A stretch of DNA of 16,590 nucleotides from Linderina pennispora (lineage: Eukaryota > Kickxellomycota > Kickxellomycetes > Kickxellales > Kickxellaceae): positions 1 to 16,590 of the forward strand of contig NW_024468454.1 of assembly GCF_002104995.1 (NCBI RefSeq), read 5' to 3'. Of this stretch, positions 1 to 8,854 are shown in pieces; within the stretch, counting starts at the first letter, position 1, and the number at the start of each line of letters is the position of its first letter. The notes under the pieces were generated by a model. It was given only the letters and a program-made list of their open reading frames with translations, ran no database searches and was not told where the DNA came from. The translations under genes were made by a program, and so were the position numbers.

Positions 1-1530
1 GCCGTCACGTCGGCTGTGGCCCAGGGCAGCATGCCAAGTGCTGGCGAGAAGCCCGAGGACACAGTCCCAGAGCCAGACGCTGCTCCAGATGCTGCGCCCG
101 AGGCTACACCAGAGACCACGCCCGAGGCCACACCGTCAGCTGATCTGACCCACTTGAGCGGCTACTCGCTGCCGGTGCGGATCCGCAACGAGCTGCCGGA
201 GATCAAGAAGGGCGGGCCATCGCTGAACCTGTGGTCGATCATCAAGGCGCAATCGGCAAGGATCTGTCCAAGATCTCTGTGCCTGTGTTCTTCAACGAGC
301 CATCGTCGTTCCTGCAGCGGTTTACCGAGGACATGGAGTACTGCGATCTACTGGAGATCGCGACGCTTCTGCGGCGCAGCGAGGACCGCACGCTATTTGT
401 AGCTGGCTTCGCCATGAGCAACTACGCGTCAACCTTTGGCCGCATCGCCAAGCCGTTCAACCCGCTGCTGGGCGAGACATTCGAGTACGTCAGGCGGGAC
501 AAAAAGTACCGCGCGCTGTCGGAGCAGGTCGAGCACCACCCGCCAATCTCCGCGTGCTGGGTCGAGGGCAAGAACTACACGTACCATGCCGACACGAACA
601 TCCGCTCCAAGTTCAACGGCGGCTCGCTGACCGTGGTCCCGACGGGCGTGTGCCACGTGACACTGAAGCTGCCCCTGGCGTTCCTGGAGCGCGACGCCGA
701 CGCGGGCACACCAAAGCAAGAAGCGCACATACACGAGGGGTACTTCACCGAGCACTACACGTGGGACAAGCTGACGACGAACGTGAACGGCATCATGATT
801 GCCAACTTCTGGATCGAGCATGTCGGCGACCTGAACGTGCGCAACCACCGCACCGGCGACCTGACAAAAATCACCTTTATGCAGTCCAACTGGATGGGCA
901 AGAACAAGTTCCGCGTGACTGGCGAGGCCCGTAACCGCCGGGGCTCCATTGTCCACGAAATCGCCGGCGACTGGACCTCCAAGCTGGTCGCCAAGCCTGT
1001 CGGCCACCGTGGAGACTCCGAGGCCACCGACATCCCGCGCCCGGCAGTACATGGACGACGCGGCCACACTGGGCGATGCGGTGCGGTTCGCCGAGTCGAA
1101 CTCGTTGGAGCTGCCGCAGCGCCCGTTCGTGCTCTGGAAGGCCAATGCACGCGGCGAAAACGCCTACCACCTAACCAACTTTGCCGTGTCGCTCAATGAT
1201 AAGCCCGCCGGGCTCGAGCCGTACCTGTGCCCGACCGACTCGCGCTTCCGCCCTGACCAGCGCGCGATGGAGACCGGCGAATACGAGCTCGCCGACCGTG
1301 AAAAGTCGCGCTTGGAGAATAAGCAGCGTGCAACACGGCGGCGCCGCGAGCAAGGCGAGCTGAAGCCATGGAAGCCACGCTGGTTCGTCAAGGACACTGA
1401 CAAGGATTCGGGCGAGTCCTACTGGCGCTTCACCGGCGAATACTGGGCTGAGCGCGAGCGTGCCGCAAAGCACCAGACCAGTGGCCCGCCCAAGATTGAC
1501 GCATGGGAGGACGTCGAGGATATCTTTTGA
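1..1530 (+). CDS. Oxysterol-binding protein (Osh1/Osh2-like), 5'-truncated by window edge
   Basis: This is the lipid-binding domain of an OSBP-related protein, a family that moves sterols and PI4P between membranes at contact sites. The reading starts in an open frame at base 1, so N-terminal PH or ankyrin regions, if any, lie outside. A Pro/Glu/Ala-rich linker (about 40-165) precedes the domain opening at LNLWSIIK. Then come the conserved GKDLSKIS..FFNEPSSFLQR, KPFNPLLGETFEYVR, the fingerprint EQVEHHPPISA (about 522-554; the family norm has Ser where this has Glu), LWKANARGENAYHLTNFA and the C-terminal tail ending DVEDIF. The domain is read in three frames: frame 1 to about 246 (one G probably missing), frame 3 to about 1000-1050 (one extra base), then frame 1 to the TGA. 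The order and completeness of family blocks argue for sequence errors, not decay. It converges with the small gene at 1579, only 48 bases from its stop. Confidence 0.9.
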
Positions 1531-1565
1531 GATGGCGTTTTCTTTTTCGATTACCAAACTGAGCT

Positions 1566-1571
1566 TTTATT
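1566..1571 (-). terminator. Poly(A) signal AATAAA of the small secreted gene
   Basis: Exact AATAAA on the minus strand, 8 bases beyond the stop of the gene at 1579-1929. It lies inside the 48-base gap to the OSBP stop codon, so cleavage would fall inside the OSBP coding region on the opposite strand. Confidence 0.45.
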
Positions 1572-1578
1572 CATTTCT

Positions 1579-1929
1579 TTAGAGGTGGTTCGGGTCAGTC
1601 AAAACTACGTTGTGCGTGAAATCGCGCAAATCTCCGATAGTCTTTGTCTGCTCGGCCGTGTTCGTCGGGTCATTAGCGAGTGCGCTCAGGCGCTCGTACA
1701 CTTTCTGGTACCCAAGCAGCAAATTCGGCGAGCCATTGTACAGCACTGCGCAGGCGTCCGTCAGCCCCAGGGCTGCTGCCAAGTCATGGTACAGCTCGGG
1801 GGTCGTGAACGTATGGTGGTTGCTCATTTCGCTGGCCAGCGCCTTCTTGATAGCTGCATAGTCGCTGTCGCTCACGGCCGTGGCAAGTCCCACGAGAGCG
1901 AAGAATGTTAAGGTAGTAAAGAGCTTCAT
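1579..1929 (-). CDS. Small secreted protein of unknown function (116 aa)
   Basis: I do not recognise this family. The ATG at 1929 is preferred over the upstream in-frame ATG at 2046 because it opens a classical signal peptide: MKLFTTLTF followed by a hydrophobic core and a small-residue cleavage region near ATAVS. A TATA-like element also sits about 55 bases upstream. The mature part, roughly 97 residues, looks helical and hydrophilic, has a single cysteine (in TDACAVL) and so no disulfide pattern typical of small effectors, and ends DPNHL. The codon pattern resembles the neighbouring genes and there is no frameshift. An AATAAA lies 8 bases past the stop. The gene converges on the OSBP gene. 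It could be a lineage-specific cell-surface or extracellular protein, but no function is claimed. Confidence 0.65.
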   Translation of the reverse strand: MKLFTTLTFFALVGLATAVSDSDYAAIKKALASEMSNHHTFTTPELYHDLAAALGLTDACAVLYNGSPNLLLGYQKVYERLSALANDPTNTAEQTKTIGDLRDFTHNVVLTDPNHL

Positions 1930-1980
1930 TGGATAGGGGAAGGATAATGTAGAGCGAAGACCCAGCAGGACAGGCTGCTG

Positions 1981-1990
1981 CTTTTTATCC
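1981..1990 (-). promoter_or_regulatory. TATA-like element of the small secreted gene
   Basis: The minus strand reads GGATAAAAAG, 52-61 bases upstream of the ATG at 1929. This is a plausible core-promoter distance for a short 5' leader. Confidence 0.35.
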
Positions 1991-2089
1991 TGGATCTTCA
2001 CATGAGGAGATACGCAGTAACCGTATCGTCCACTGTCTAGGCACATCCAGAATCCAATCTAGAAGTGCCATTATATTTCCAATAGTAGG

Positions 2090-2095
2090 TTTATT
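2090..2095 (-). terminator. Poly(A) signal AATAAA of TAD3
   Basis: Exact AATAAA on the minus strand, 9 bases after the TAD3 stop codon (2105-2107). It is the only canonical signal between TAD3 and the next minus-strand gene. Confidence 0.45.
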
Positions 2096-2104
2096 GCTTG
2101 TTAA

Positions 2105-3005
2105 TTACGCATCGGACTTTTCAGGCATTGAACATTGGAACACAGAGAAATGGTGGTTGAGACCCTTGCGCGCATGCATTCCATAGTAGCTGATCCCACC
2201 GCCGCTCGCTGCGTTGATGAAAAATAACCGTCCGATCCGCGAATGCACCAGCGCCATACAGCACCTACAATGAAACAGCTATTTAGCACCATATTTGCAA
2301 AATAGCACCTCCAATTTGCATTTGCCTCGACTTACATCACACATGGCTCGGTTATTGCAAACACATCTAGGCCCTCGCACAGGTACCCGGCCGTGTCACT
2401 TGGCTCATCGTGCATGCGCTTGGCCGGCACCAGACTGTCTTTCCGCGCCAGCTCCAGATCAGCCACCTTGCCAATACAGCACATAGCTGCATGTCTCAAG
2501 GGTGATCTTGGGCCCTAGCACTAGCCACCACTGCATGGGTCTTGGGCTGACACATCACCACGCCCTCCTGTTCACTGCGCAAAATCTGCCCGGCAATGTA
2601 CTTCCTCTCCTCCTCAGTAATCTCCACGCGATTCTGTGCCGGCGGACGGAATGCCACCGGCCACACATCCTTCCACTTGCTAAACTGATCGGCCGTGATC
2701 GGCGGCGTATCCGGCACTTGACAGATTTCCCCCAATGTCCATTCCGAGTCTTTCAGGATACATAGCAATTCTTCCTCTGTAATAGCGCTAGTCTGGCAGA
2801 GGATTACCTGCAGACAAGTGCTGGTTTTGCGCACGCGCTTCACGTGCTCAATGCCGGTCAGCTTAGGCAAATGCTTGGCGATGAACGAAAGCAATTGCGA
2901 GGTCTCCTGCGGCGAGATCGTAGTTGTGTAGACGGTCTCGGTTGTCAGTGCGCGTTGTTCGTCTGGCGTCGGGATCCGCGTGATCTCAAATGAAGTGCTG
3001 CTCAT
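2105..3005 (-). CDS. TAD3: tRNA adenosine deaminase accessory subunit Tad3 (ADAT3)
   Basis: Tad3 pairs with Tad2 to deaminate A34 to inosine in tRNA anticodons, and is the non-catalytic subunit. The first exon (3005-2336) encodes the N-terminal region with VPDTPPITADQFSKWKDVWP and the zinc-site motif HPLRHAAM. An intron (2335-2265, 71 nt) runs from GTAAGT through a GCTAAAT branch region to TTGTAG. The second exon (2264-2105) gives EPCVMCCMALVHSRIGRLFF, YGMHARKGLNHHFSVFQ and the stop. Splicing joins AT|G exactly in the PCxxC zinc motif. The usual deaminase HxE glutamate is absent (HAA), as expected for Tad3. One base is missing in a C run at about 2500-2502, just before LRHAAM; this hides the C-terminal half from simple ORF finding. 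The start at 3005 (MSSTSFEI) was chosen over 3053 by proximity to a CCAAT box and the more typical N-terminus. Predicted length is about 276 aa. Confidence 0.9.
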
Positions 3006-3056
3006 GATCGGATGGAAAAATACATGCGAGTGCAGGGGAGTTGTTTGTATCACACT

Positions 3057-3061
3057 ATTGG
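3057..3061 (-). promoter_or_regulatory. CCAAT box upstream of TAD3
   Basis: CCAAT on the minus strand about 52 bases upstream of the preferred TAD3 start at 3005. It would lie only a few bases from the alternative ATG at 3053, which supports the downstream start. Single short motif, so weak evidence. Confidence 0.25.
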
Positions 3062-3629
3062 GAGACTGTTGGGTATGGTAGCTTTATCAATGTTTTGGGT
3101 TAAGGTGATGGGCCATTTTTTGTTTTAGTTTTAGAGATACGCCCCTTGTATCTACTCACTGAGACACACGTTGGGCGCCAGGTGAGGGGTATGTTAGCCA
3201 CCGCCTAGCTATCAAATGGAGATACTTTGCTGCACTTTATCCTAGCTATTATTACCTATGTCTCAATATATAGCGTAGGGAAAGGTCGCTCGACGGGTAA
3301 AGCGCTCGGTAGTCTAGGGCCATTCTCAGTATACGTAGACGTACATTCCACTTGACCTGGTGCAAAACAAGGTTCCTAAAAACAAGTAATGAGGCAAAGG
3401 TGGTTGCTCTCTTTGTGCAGACCGTAGCTTCCTAAGCAAGTAGCTGAGGATTTCTGTTTTGTATTGTCTGCAAACACCTAATCAAACCCGCTTTCTGGCC
3501 ACAGCTGGTATCTGTGATGTTTCTGGCATCATTGCGGAAACGCCTACTGCTTGTCTTAAAAAGACAGATCATTGCCACCCTTTTTTTATCTCTTCTTCAT
3601 TGTGGTTTGCTTGCTCTATTCACTCACTC
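3062..3629. other. Intergenic region, no gene recognised
   Basis: About 570 bases between the TAD3 promoter and the decayed gene at 3630. It is AT-rich with many short stops in all frames. I found no tRNA B-box, no conserved protein block and no long repeat. It should hold the TAD3 promoter. Confidence 0.5.
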
Positions 3630-4490
3630 ATGTTCTCTTCCATCGCTTCACCTGCCCAATCTCTCCCTGCCCTCATGCTTAAACAAATTGTTGGATATAC
3701 AGCTGATGATAGCTGGGCAACTAGGAAGCATCGGTATAGTGATGGCTCATATTTTCTCGATATGGTGTCATTAATTGGCGTGTGCTCTGCATGGAGGAGC
3801 GCAGACTTGGATAGGATTTACTGAGATATCAATTGGTGCATCATTGATATCATACATTGTTAAGTTCTGTCTAAAGAGGATAGATTCTGGGCGCTTATGG
3901 GGCTACCTTGCGCTCTAGCAACGCACAGCAGTTCTCACATCAAAATGCTGACGCTGCATTTCTCTATCTCAGAAATTTTAGATGGTGCTTTACTTGGACA
4001 CTTCAAAGAGCCACCTTCTGACGATTTAGTACTCCCTGGTGTCTCAACCATCGGACTTGTATCTGACACCAATTGGCCAAGCGATTATGATATGGTTCAG
4101 TGCGATGATCCAACCTATGCCCAGGCATTCTGCGACGAGGTAATCTGAATGCTCCCTAATGCAAAGAACCGAATTATCTCTCGGCCCGATATACTAGGTG
4201 ACCATGGTTTAGCTTGTTTGTCCGTACTTTTATTTCGGGTCTTGTTGCCAACTCGATCTCGATCGGTATCTATAATACATACAGGAGTTCTTGGATCAGC
4301 GTCCCTGTTATTATCATCGGCATGCATAGACTGTCAATCGGTATCACATCAGCCGAATCGCCTGAAATTGAACTCGTTCGTCGCAGCGCTACCAGGCTGG
4401 AGAATTTAGATATTAAGGGAAAGCAGCCACGCGTGTTCACAGCGATTGCTTGCACAAACATGAATTGTATCGGGGACCTCTATAGGCAGT
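3630..4490 (+). pseudogene. Decayed F-box-like/leucine-rich family gene
   Basis: The ATG at 3630 opens an N-terminus that looks like an F-box-type start: LPALMLKQIVGY, then LIGVCSAWRSADLDRIY (3774-3821), i.e. the L..I..Y...VC..WR spacing. The same frame continues after two stops (TGA at 3822 and one in the next 45 bases) with SHIKMLTLHFSISE, FCDEVI and, past another stop at about 4146, MLPNAKN. The signal then moves to frame 2 (4214 on) with ELVRRSATRLENLDIKG, a phrase like the leucine-rich repeats that follow such N-termini in large early-fungal families. At least three in-frame stops and one frame change occur. Unlike the other genes here, the stops fall within one frame, so one-base errors alone do not explain them. 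Family assignment is by resemblance only. Confidence 0.4.
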
Positions 4491-4492
4491 AG

Positions 4493-5111
4493 TATCCACT
4501 CCAAACCCCTTATGATCCTGGATGTGTGTGGGTATACAAACGGCCTGATGGCCAGCTGCAGAATGGTAACGATACTGTCCATACTGTGCCCGACCATCAG
4601 ATGCATACAGGAAAACAAGGTAATGGGTGGCTCGGGAGTTCCAGTACTATATATTGGTGATAAGTCCACCGAGCGACAAGATATCTTGGGAAGCGAGCAT
4701 TACAGATCACTTATCACTCGCCTTCAGCTTTTGGATCTCTCAGCACATTAGCATCCAGTAGAGGGTAATATATGAAGTACTTGTACGTACACATGCTAAA
4801 GATACATATACTAAATGATCATCAAATCCATCATCCACGCATTATCCATTTCATAAGCAACAGCAGTTCCCAGCTGCATCTGTAGTTAGCAAGTCTTGCA
4901 TTAGATTGAAAGTGGAATGGAAGGTGCATTTATATATGCACGTGTAGATTTTATGTTGCACTCGCTGGTGGCCACAGAGGCAGCGATAGTAGCAAGCTTG
5001 ATGTAGCACCGCATGCGTACTCAATATCTGCATGTAAAATTGTACAGGAATATATTGTGTTGAAAAGTTGAATAATATCACACAAGTTTTAAGGGGATAT
5101 ATAACGGATAT
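4493..5111. other. AT-rich intergenic region, possible tail of the decayed gene
   Basis: A frame open at 4512-4751 may be the last trace of the decayed gene, but I see no family motif in it. The rest (4760-5111) is AT-rich. It holds a small palindrome GTGCAT-TTATAT-ATGCAC at 4924-4941 and would contain the 3' UTR of the MFS gene (minus strand), with only the weak variant AATATA near 5051-5056 as a poly(A) signal. Confidence 0.35.
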
Positions 5112-6963
5112 CTATTCGCTGTCCAAAGGCGCGTCTCTTGGCCCGGCCTTGAGCGGGCTCCCTTCCAGAGCCATTGCCAGTACAAAGGCAATGACTAGAA
5201 ACGGCAGCAGCACCCAGAGCCCTAGTGCCATCGAGTGCATGTATGCATTGGCGATTTTTTGCGCGCAGAGGGCCAGGAATCGTCGTTGCATACACTACGC
5301 TAACATCGCGCCGTGCCTCGCCAATAATCTTCTGAGCAGCTGGCGATTCGCCTGCAGCACCTGCCGCCAGGATATGAGCGAGCCGGTTGCGATGCACTGC
5401 ACCAAACAGAGCCACGCCTATCACGCCGCCAATACTCAAGAAGAATTCACACAGCGGTGTCACCGTCGCCACGAGCCGCGGATGTGTTGTCGCCTGCGCC
5501 GCGATCACATTCGCTACTATTACATTGCCCATGCCTGCACCGGGCACCAAAAGCAGCAGTGCCTGTGCGATCGGTGGCACCTTGCCCAGCAGAGCCAGAA
5601 GAACGACACCTGCAGCCATCACTGCCGGGCCTAGGCGCAGAAGCAGTCGGTACTTGCCCGTAGCTGACATTGCGTAGCCGCTGGCGAACGACGAGATGCT
5701 AAGCGCTATGCCGAACGGCAAAACCAGCAGGCCAGCACGCATCGCGCTGACGCCGAATGCTGCCGAGAAATATACAGGCATGTAAAAGATCACCGCAAAC
5801 ATAGTCATGCCGCAGAAGAACGTCACCATACACGCAATCACCAGGTTGCGCACGCCAAACACCCACATTGGTACCAGCGGCTCATTGTGGACATTCAGCT
5901 CCACCACGACAAACAGCCCCAGCAACAGCCCACCCAGTGCCAGACACGCAATCGTCGTCGGCGCCGTCCATGCCAGCATTGTGCCGCCTATGTTCATGCC
6001 CACTATCAGAAGCGAGATGCTGGAGACGATCACTGCCATGCCTGCGTAGTCCAGCCGCACGCCAGTGCGTCGCGCCGGCTCAGCACGCAGCACTAATGCC
6101 AGATACAGCAGCGTCGCTGTACCCACACCCATGTCTGTGTAGAATGCTGCACGCCAGCCCACATGGTCTGCAAACATCCCACCAACCAGCGGCCCCGCGG
6201 CATTCGACAGGCCAAAGCAGATCTGCAGGCACCCGAGGAACCGCCCGCGTCGCTCCAGCTCCACCAGATCCGAGATCACAATAATTGACAGGTTCAGCAT
6301 CCCGCCGCATGCCACGCCCGAGATCCCGCGCGCGCAAATGAACACCGCCATGCTCGGCGCTGTAGCAGACAAGGCTGCGCCGGCCACAAACGCCGCCAGT
6401 GCCAGCCCTAGCACCATCCGCCGCCCGAACGCCTCTGCCACGCGTCCCGATATGATATTCGCGCACGTCGAACACAGCATGAACACTGTCGGCACCCACT
6501 CCATCTTGTCCAAAGCCTTGAAATCGTCTGCGATCCGTGTCAGGATAGTCGACGTCACTGTCTGGTCCAGCCCCGACAGAAATATCGTGAAAAACAAGCC
6601 TCCAAAAATCAGCATGCGCCGCGCTGTGCCCAGCTCTGCCTTCCCTGCCAGCCCCTGGCATTTACCCGCCGACAGCGGTGCAGTAGATGAGCTGCGTGCT
6701 GATGTCACCGAATGTGAAACCTTCCGCCCTCCCTCGCCGCTCTCCACAAATGACCCATTACTGCAGTACTGAGTCATGCTGATGTCTGTGGTGTTGCCCT
6801 CAGAGGAGGCTGCTGACCCTGGCCGTGCTGCCTCCTCGAGATTGCCGCTCGAGTGCGAGCGCACATGCCGATATGATGATCGCCATGGCCCCTGGTATGT
6901 GCTGGACGGCATTCCGAGCAGTGACTGAGACCATCCAGATGGTCGCTGTGGTGTGGCGCGCAT
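5112..6963 (-). CDS. MFS drug/basic-solute exporter, DHA2-like, 14-TM
   Basis: A major facilitator superfamily proton antiporter, probably plasma or vacuolar membrane. The first ~115 residues are hydrophilic and Ser-rich (cytosolic tail). TM1 carries FLSGLDQTVTSTIL, the DHA2-type signature. Motif A is seen as GRVAEAFGRRMVL (about residues 173-185), and motif C-like GLSNAAGPLVGGMFADHVGWR follows TM5. Further hydrophobic segments run to the end and fit 14 helices. The real C-terminus needs a frame change: six A residues (plus-strand T run 5255-5260) should be five. Reading then continues ANAYMHSMALGLWVLLPFLVIAFVLA and stops at 5112 instead of the longer open frame to 5089. Corrected length is about 616 aa. 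DHA2 members include drug exporters and vacuolar basic amino-acid transporters; substrate cannot be told from sequence. Confidence 0.85.
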
Positions 6964-7081
6964 GGGAAAGAAGAAAAAAGTATATGGTGGGAATAATACT
7001 TGAATGGAATACGGGTAGAAAGAAAAAAAGTGAAAAAAAAACTAGATGTGGAATATTGCTCACAGATGCCGTGCTGTATTG

Positions 7082-7091
7082 AAAATATATA
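7082..7091 (-). promoter_or_regulatory. TATA box of the MFS gene
   Basis: The minus strand reads TATATATTTT about 120 bases upstream of the ATG at 6963. It is followed by pyrimidine/purine-biased leader sequence (A-rich on the plus strand at 7017-7042), typical of a fungal promoter. Confidence 0.4.
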
Positions 7092-8210
7092 GGTGCATGC
7101 GACACTGAAACTTGGGCCCAGTAATAGCTGAAAATAATTAATTGTGCTTGGAAGGGGGAGAAAGTAGAGACAAGCCGCGTGGAATGGTTTATATTATTGT
7201 TCTGCTCTGCCCCCTCTTCAGGCCCAGTTCGTTCGGCCTACGCCAATCTCTCCTGCTTTTCTATTATCTCTGGAGCACAGAGACAGGCGCGAAACCGGCA
7301 GAAACACGAGTGCTCAATGCCTTCATACAAAAAGACGGCTGTGGAGATGTGGTTTTGTGCGCAGCAGCCGTGCGTGATGGATAACTGAAGCCCTTGGACT
7401 GCAGATGAAAGCCAATGTACGGTTAGCCACTGGGTAATGAAACGTGCGTGCGCTCTCAGCAAGGAATAGTTTTCGTTTCCAAAAAATCAGCGCTGGTGCA
7501 CGGGCGAGATTGATAAATAGCTTTGTCGGTTACTGCTTTTGGAGCGAGGCCCAGACGAAATTACGATGTGGCCGCACTCAAGGGAATGCGCTGGAATTGC
7601 ATGTAGCGGGTGCTTCCCGCCAACGGTTTTCGATGGCAAAACAATACGGCGGGAGCAAGCGACATCCGTAATCGCTTGGCATGGGGGGTTGCCGAAGCAG
7701 CTGACAAAGCAAAAAGGGCGGATTGCGTGGCATTCAGGCAACTGACATCTGGTAGGTGGTGCGACAGAGTTACATGGCTGGCCAAGCATCGGGGGTACAG
7801 TACAATCTGCCATCGATAACAAGCGATGCAGCGGAGAATGGTAGTATTGTGCCTGGCAATTATGTTACTCGGCAGTCAACAGGCATGTTTTTTCCATGCT
7901 GTGCAGATCCGGGAGCAAGGGGATGGTCTGCTGGCTTTGAAGGATGAACAATTGGAATTCGCCCGGCACATGCACCGTAAATAAGGTGGCTGGCAGGCTG
8001 CACACCGTGCTGGGCCTGAATCGCTCAGCATGCCAAGAAGCCGTCGGTCCGAACTGTGCTTGCAATGTCTGCTATTCTTTGCCTCGGCTCACTGGCAGCC
8101 CAGCAGCCGCATTGTATTTCGGACACGACATGAGGCAGGGCCCAATATACACATCGGCACACTTGGCTAATTGATGCCGACTTTTCCATGCTTGGGCAGA
8201 AAGCCTCACT
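7092..8210. other. Long gene-free region between MFS and LSM2
   Basis: About 1.1 kb with base composition near that of the genes but no ORF showing a recognisable family, no intron-exon chain I could build on either strand, and no tRNA or snRNA core motif. Open frames on both strands are short and of random-looking composition. An 11-base motif TTTTCCATGCT occurs twice (about 7889 and 8183), and the first copy forms a short hairpin with GGCATG. It may be an extended promoter, a non-coding RNA, or decayed sequence. Confidence 0.4.
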
Positions 8211-8215
8211 GCATA

Positions 8216-8221
8216 TTTATT
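8216..8221 (-). terminator. Poly(A) signal AATAAA of LSM2
   Basis: Exact AATAAA on the minus strand, 43 bases past the LSM2 stop, in an AT-rich context (8212-8225). Confidence 0.5.
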
Positions 8222-8264
8222 TTTAGCCAACAAACGAGCATTGGAATGAAGAAAGCCCCAGGCC

Positions 8265-8585
8265 TCAGGCAGCGGCAGCCACTGGCTTGCCCTGCTGCAT
8301 CTGCTGTGTTGACTGTGCTTCGCGCCGTGCCGCATCCTGCAGCAGCGCCGTGTCGACAGTTGGCGGCGAGAGCTGCACGTAACGCACAACAGAGCCGCGA
8401 ATGAAGCAGTTCTTGACTGACAGCATGTGCGGGTACCGCGCCTCGTCCACGACCCGGATATCTTTGAGCTTGAAGTTCAGGAACTGGTCCACCGATTCGA
8501 GCGTGCCCTGGATCGCCAGGTCGTTCTTGAGCTCAACTGTCACCTGCTGGCCGACCTGCGTCTTGAAAAACGAATAAAACAGCAT
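8265..8585 (-). CDS. LSM2: U6 snRNA-associated Sm-like protein Lsm2
   Basis: Lsm2 is a subunit of the Lsm1-7 ring (cytoplasmic decapping and mRNA decay) and the Lsm2-8 ring (nuclear U6 snRNA binding). The 106-residue single-exon protein begins MLFYSFFKTQVGQQVTVELK, matching the family's near-invariant opening. Sm1 is seen in the segment ending QGTLESVDQFLNFKLKDI, and Sm2 as MLSVKNCFIRGSVVRYVQL. A short C-terminal tail (TALLQDAARREAQ..., then Ala-rich) agrees with family length (about 95-105 aa). The start at 8585 is fixed by the conserved first residues. There is no frameshift. It is the only fully clean housekeeping gene here. The promoter region just upstream holds a CCAAT palindrome. Confidence 0.97.
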   Translation of the reverse strand: MLFYSFFKTQVGQQVTVELKNDLAIQGTLESVDQFLNFKLKDIRVVDEARYPHMLSVKNCFIRGSVVRYVQLSPPTVDTALLQDAARREAQSTQQMQQGKPVAAAA

Positions 8586-8645
8586 TCGTAGGAAAGCAAG
8601 TGTCTGGAATAAACGTGGAGATGCTATTTTTCATTGTTTATTTCC

Positions 8646-8694
8646 CCATATTTGCATCCAATTCTCTGGCCATCACGATTGGATGCAGATATGG
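8646..8694. repeat. 17-bp inverted repeat with CCAAT in both arms, LSM2 promoter
   Basis: Left arm CCATATTTGCATCCAAT (8646-8662) and right arm ATTGGATGCAGATATGG (8678-8694) are reverse complements at 16 of 17 positions, with a 15-base spacer. The single difference would be a G-U pair in RNA. Each arm carries CCAAT, in opposite orientations, and the left arm also carries ATTTGCAT. It sits 61-109 bases upstream of the LSM2 ATG and downstream of the stop of the next gene (8855). Confidence 0.7.
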
Positions 8695-8762
8695 TTTGGT
8701 TTTTTTTTGGGTAATGTTCTGCTGCGCAGGCCTGGTAACCCAAGCAGTGGTGCAGCCATATG

Positions 8763-8768
8763 TTTATT
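8763..8768 (-). terminator. Poly(A) signal AATAAA of the USP8-dimer paralogue
   Basis: Exact AATAAA on the minus strand about 86 bases past the stop at 8855. This places the transcript end before the CCAAT palindrome of the next gene. Confidence 0.45.
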
Positions 8769-8854
8769 GGTTTTAGAATGCGAATAGGTGGGCTTGAGTA
8801 TGTCGTGTGGGTGAAATTGTACTGAAGGGTAGTGCCGAGGGGTGCAGGCTAAGC

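Noticed and set aside
429-1145. Long minus-strand open frame (238 codons) opposite the OSBP gene
   Set aside because: It is the antisense shadow of a GC-rich conserved coding region; the plus strand carries unmistakable OSBP motifs.
4924-4941. Short palindrome GTGCAT..ATGCAC
   Set aside because: Six-base arms in AT-rich DNA are expected by chance; no further structure.
5089-5111. Longer C-terminus of the MFS protein ending DIRYISP
   Set aside because: Reached only by reading through an A run with one extra base; the corrected frame gives a final membrane helix and stops at 5112.
6080-6661. 193-codon minus-strand frame within the MFS gene
   Set aside because: An alternative frame of the MFS coding sequence; the MFS frame has the membrane segments and family motifs.
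7889-8193. Direct repeat TTTTCCATGCT, two copies
   Set aside because: Eleven bases, 290 apart, with unrelated flanks; too little to call a repeat element.
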